Of a DNA stretch of 5,291 bases, positions 4,317-5,291 are shown in pieces (the stretch's first letter is position 1; each line of letters begins with the position of its first letter). Made by a program: the position numbers and the translations under genes. Source of the DNA: Patescibacteria group bacterium. Its GTDB lineage: Bacteria; Patescibacteriota; Minisyncoccia; Phycocordibacterales; UBA12079. The stretch spans positions 1 to 5,291 of the forward strand of contig JAHIOZ010000095.1 of NCBI GenBank assembly GCA_018894995.1. The letters run 5' to 3'. Below the pieces are notes generated by a model that searched no databases, was not told where the DNA came from, and saw nothing but the letters and a program-made list of their open reading frames with translations.

Positions 4317-5291
4317 ATACTCCCAAAATAACAGGAATTACAATCGGTCGTTTGTCAGTTTTTTTAAGCAGGAGCCTTCCAACATTGTCGGTAATTTCTT
4401 TTTTGATTAAATCAAAATTTATCGGTTTCATTCCTTCGGCACTTTCTTCCACTGTTTTTTTGATTACTCTTCTCGCTTGTTGAAGCAAGTCTTGTGATTC
4501 TCGAAGATAAACAAATCCTCGAGAAATAATATCAGGGGATTTTCTTAATTTCCCGGTGCTTAAATCAAGGGTTGCAATTGCAACAAAGATTCCGTCTTGC
4601 GCCAGTGTTTGTCTGTCTCGAATAACCACTTCCTGAATATCTCCAACAGAAAAACCATCCACCATTATTATATTTGAAGGAACTTTTTCTTTCAGTACGA
4701 CTATTTTTTCTCCTTTATCTTGTATCTCAATAATTGAGCCGTTATCAGGGACGATAATATTTTCTTCTTTTATTCCGTTATCTTTTGCTGCTTGAGCGTG
4801 AACTTTTAACATTGAATGCCAACCGTATGCAGGCATAAAATATTTTGCATTTACAATTTTGGCTGCCCACATTAATTCTTCTTGTCTTCCGTGTCCTCCT
4901 GAGTGGATATCCTCCACTTGATAGTGAATGATTTTTAAATCGTGTCTGTAAAGATTATCCATTAGTTTTTGAACACTTAATTCATTTCCAGGGACAATTG
5001 AAGAAGACAAAACAATTGTATCTCTTTTGTTCAGTTGAATAAATTTATGTTTTTTTGTAGACATTCTCATCAAGGCGGCAAATTCTTCCCCTTGAGCTCC
5101 CGTGGCTAAAATAAGTATTCTGTCTGGCGGATAATCGTTCATATCTTTCGGTTGAATTAAAGTATCTTTTCTGGGTTTTAGTATGCCAGCTAAAATAGCT
5201 ATTTCCAAGTTTGTCTTAATACTCCGCCCTTCCAAAATAACTTTTTTATTGTGCCTCTCCGCCATTTCTATAATAGCAACCATTCTTTCAA
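4315..5291 (-). CDS. rnj: Ribonuclease J, C-terminal part (gene runs off the window)
   Basis: RNase J is a metallo-beta-lactamase/beta-CASP ribonuclease that degrades and matures RNA by 5' exonuclease and endonuclease action. Only about 325 residues are here. The frame is open to the window edge, and the HxHxDH metallo-beta-lactamase part must lie beyond it. The first ATG at 5283 is internal, not the start. Counting from that ATG, visible motifs are LEGRS (17-21, beta-CASP motif A region), ATGAQGEEFAALMRMS (60-75), IHSGGHGRQEEL (126-137, motif B His131), PAYGWHSML (151-159), PDNGSIIEI (179-187) and SRGFVYLRES (254-263). The C-terminal domain ends RPIVIPVILGV. At the position where most RNase J proteins read PVHGE, with the motif C metal-binding His, this one reads PAYGW. 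Termination is at the strong hairpin 4190-4230. The family call is firm. Confidence 0.94.
   Translation of the reverse strand, partial: ERMVAIIEMAERHNKKVILEGRSIKTNLEIAILAGILKPRKDTLIQPKDMNDYPPDRILILATGAQGEEFAALMRMSTKKHKFIQLNKRDTIVLSSSIVPGNELSVQKLMDNLYRHDLKIIHYQVEDIHSGGHGRQEELMWAAKIVNAKYFMPAYGWHSMLKVHAQAAKDNGIKEENIIVPDNGSIIEIQDKGEKIVVLKEKVPSNIIMVDGFSVGDIQEVVIRDRQTLAQDGIFVAIATLDLSTGKLRKSPDIISRGFVYLRESQDLLQQARRVIKKTVEESAEGMKPINFDLIKKEITDNVGRLLLKKTDKRPIVIPVILGV

Noticed and set aside
448..5291. Recoded UGA (glycine or tryptophan) as in some candidate phyla
   Set aside because: None of the four genes has an in-frame TGA and all end at TAA or TAG, so the standard code explains them.

Overview
The window is AT-rich and compact. 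It carries one tRNA and four protein-coding genes, all open under the standard code with TAA or TAG stops. The mix suggests a candidate phyla radiation (Patescibacteria, Parcubacteria-like) bacterium. It includes a ParB with a diverged tail, a membrane-anchored PaaX/Cas2-like protein of a kind I associate with these genomes, a variant RNase J, start codons without clear Shine-Dalgarno sequences, and many perfect intergenic palindromes. This assignment is an inference from gene style; no marker gene is present.

Layout, left to right. Positions 1-111 hold a loopless 34-bp palindrome and no gene. A tRNA-Leu(CAA) at 112-193 is followed by an AT-rich hairpin terminator. A sigma70-like promoter near 266-294 could start a leader of about 147 nt that is almost fully foldable and ends exactly at the ATG of parB (448-1851, +). 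ParB has the usual N-terminal, HTH and dimerisation regions plus a long acidic, Asn/Gln-rich tail. Next come ten tandem 8-bp units and a perfect hairpin. A 194-codon gene (2023-2607, +) encodes a transmembrane segment, a winged-helix-like part and a PaaX/Cas2-like domain. A near-identical copy of the same hairpin follows and forms a strong bidirectional terminator.

The right half is on the minus strand. An MFS-type permease (2725-3879) converges on the Cas2-like gene. Its promoter is placed so that the transcript would be leaderless or nearly so. A 435-bp intergenic stretch (3880-4314) holds that promoter, a plus-strand TATAAT with a possible small transcript, a loopless 36-bp palindrome and a strong terminator. 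The window ends inside an RNase J gene (minus strand), of which only the C-terminal part is present.

The genes do not form an obvious pathway: chromosome segregation (ParB), RNA decay (RNase J), transport (MFS) and an uncharacterised membrane-bound nucleic-acid-binding-type protein. The most unusual feature is the Cas2-like gene bracketed by two copies of one hairpin. The structured parB leader and the Tyr at the RNase J motif C position come next.
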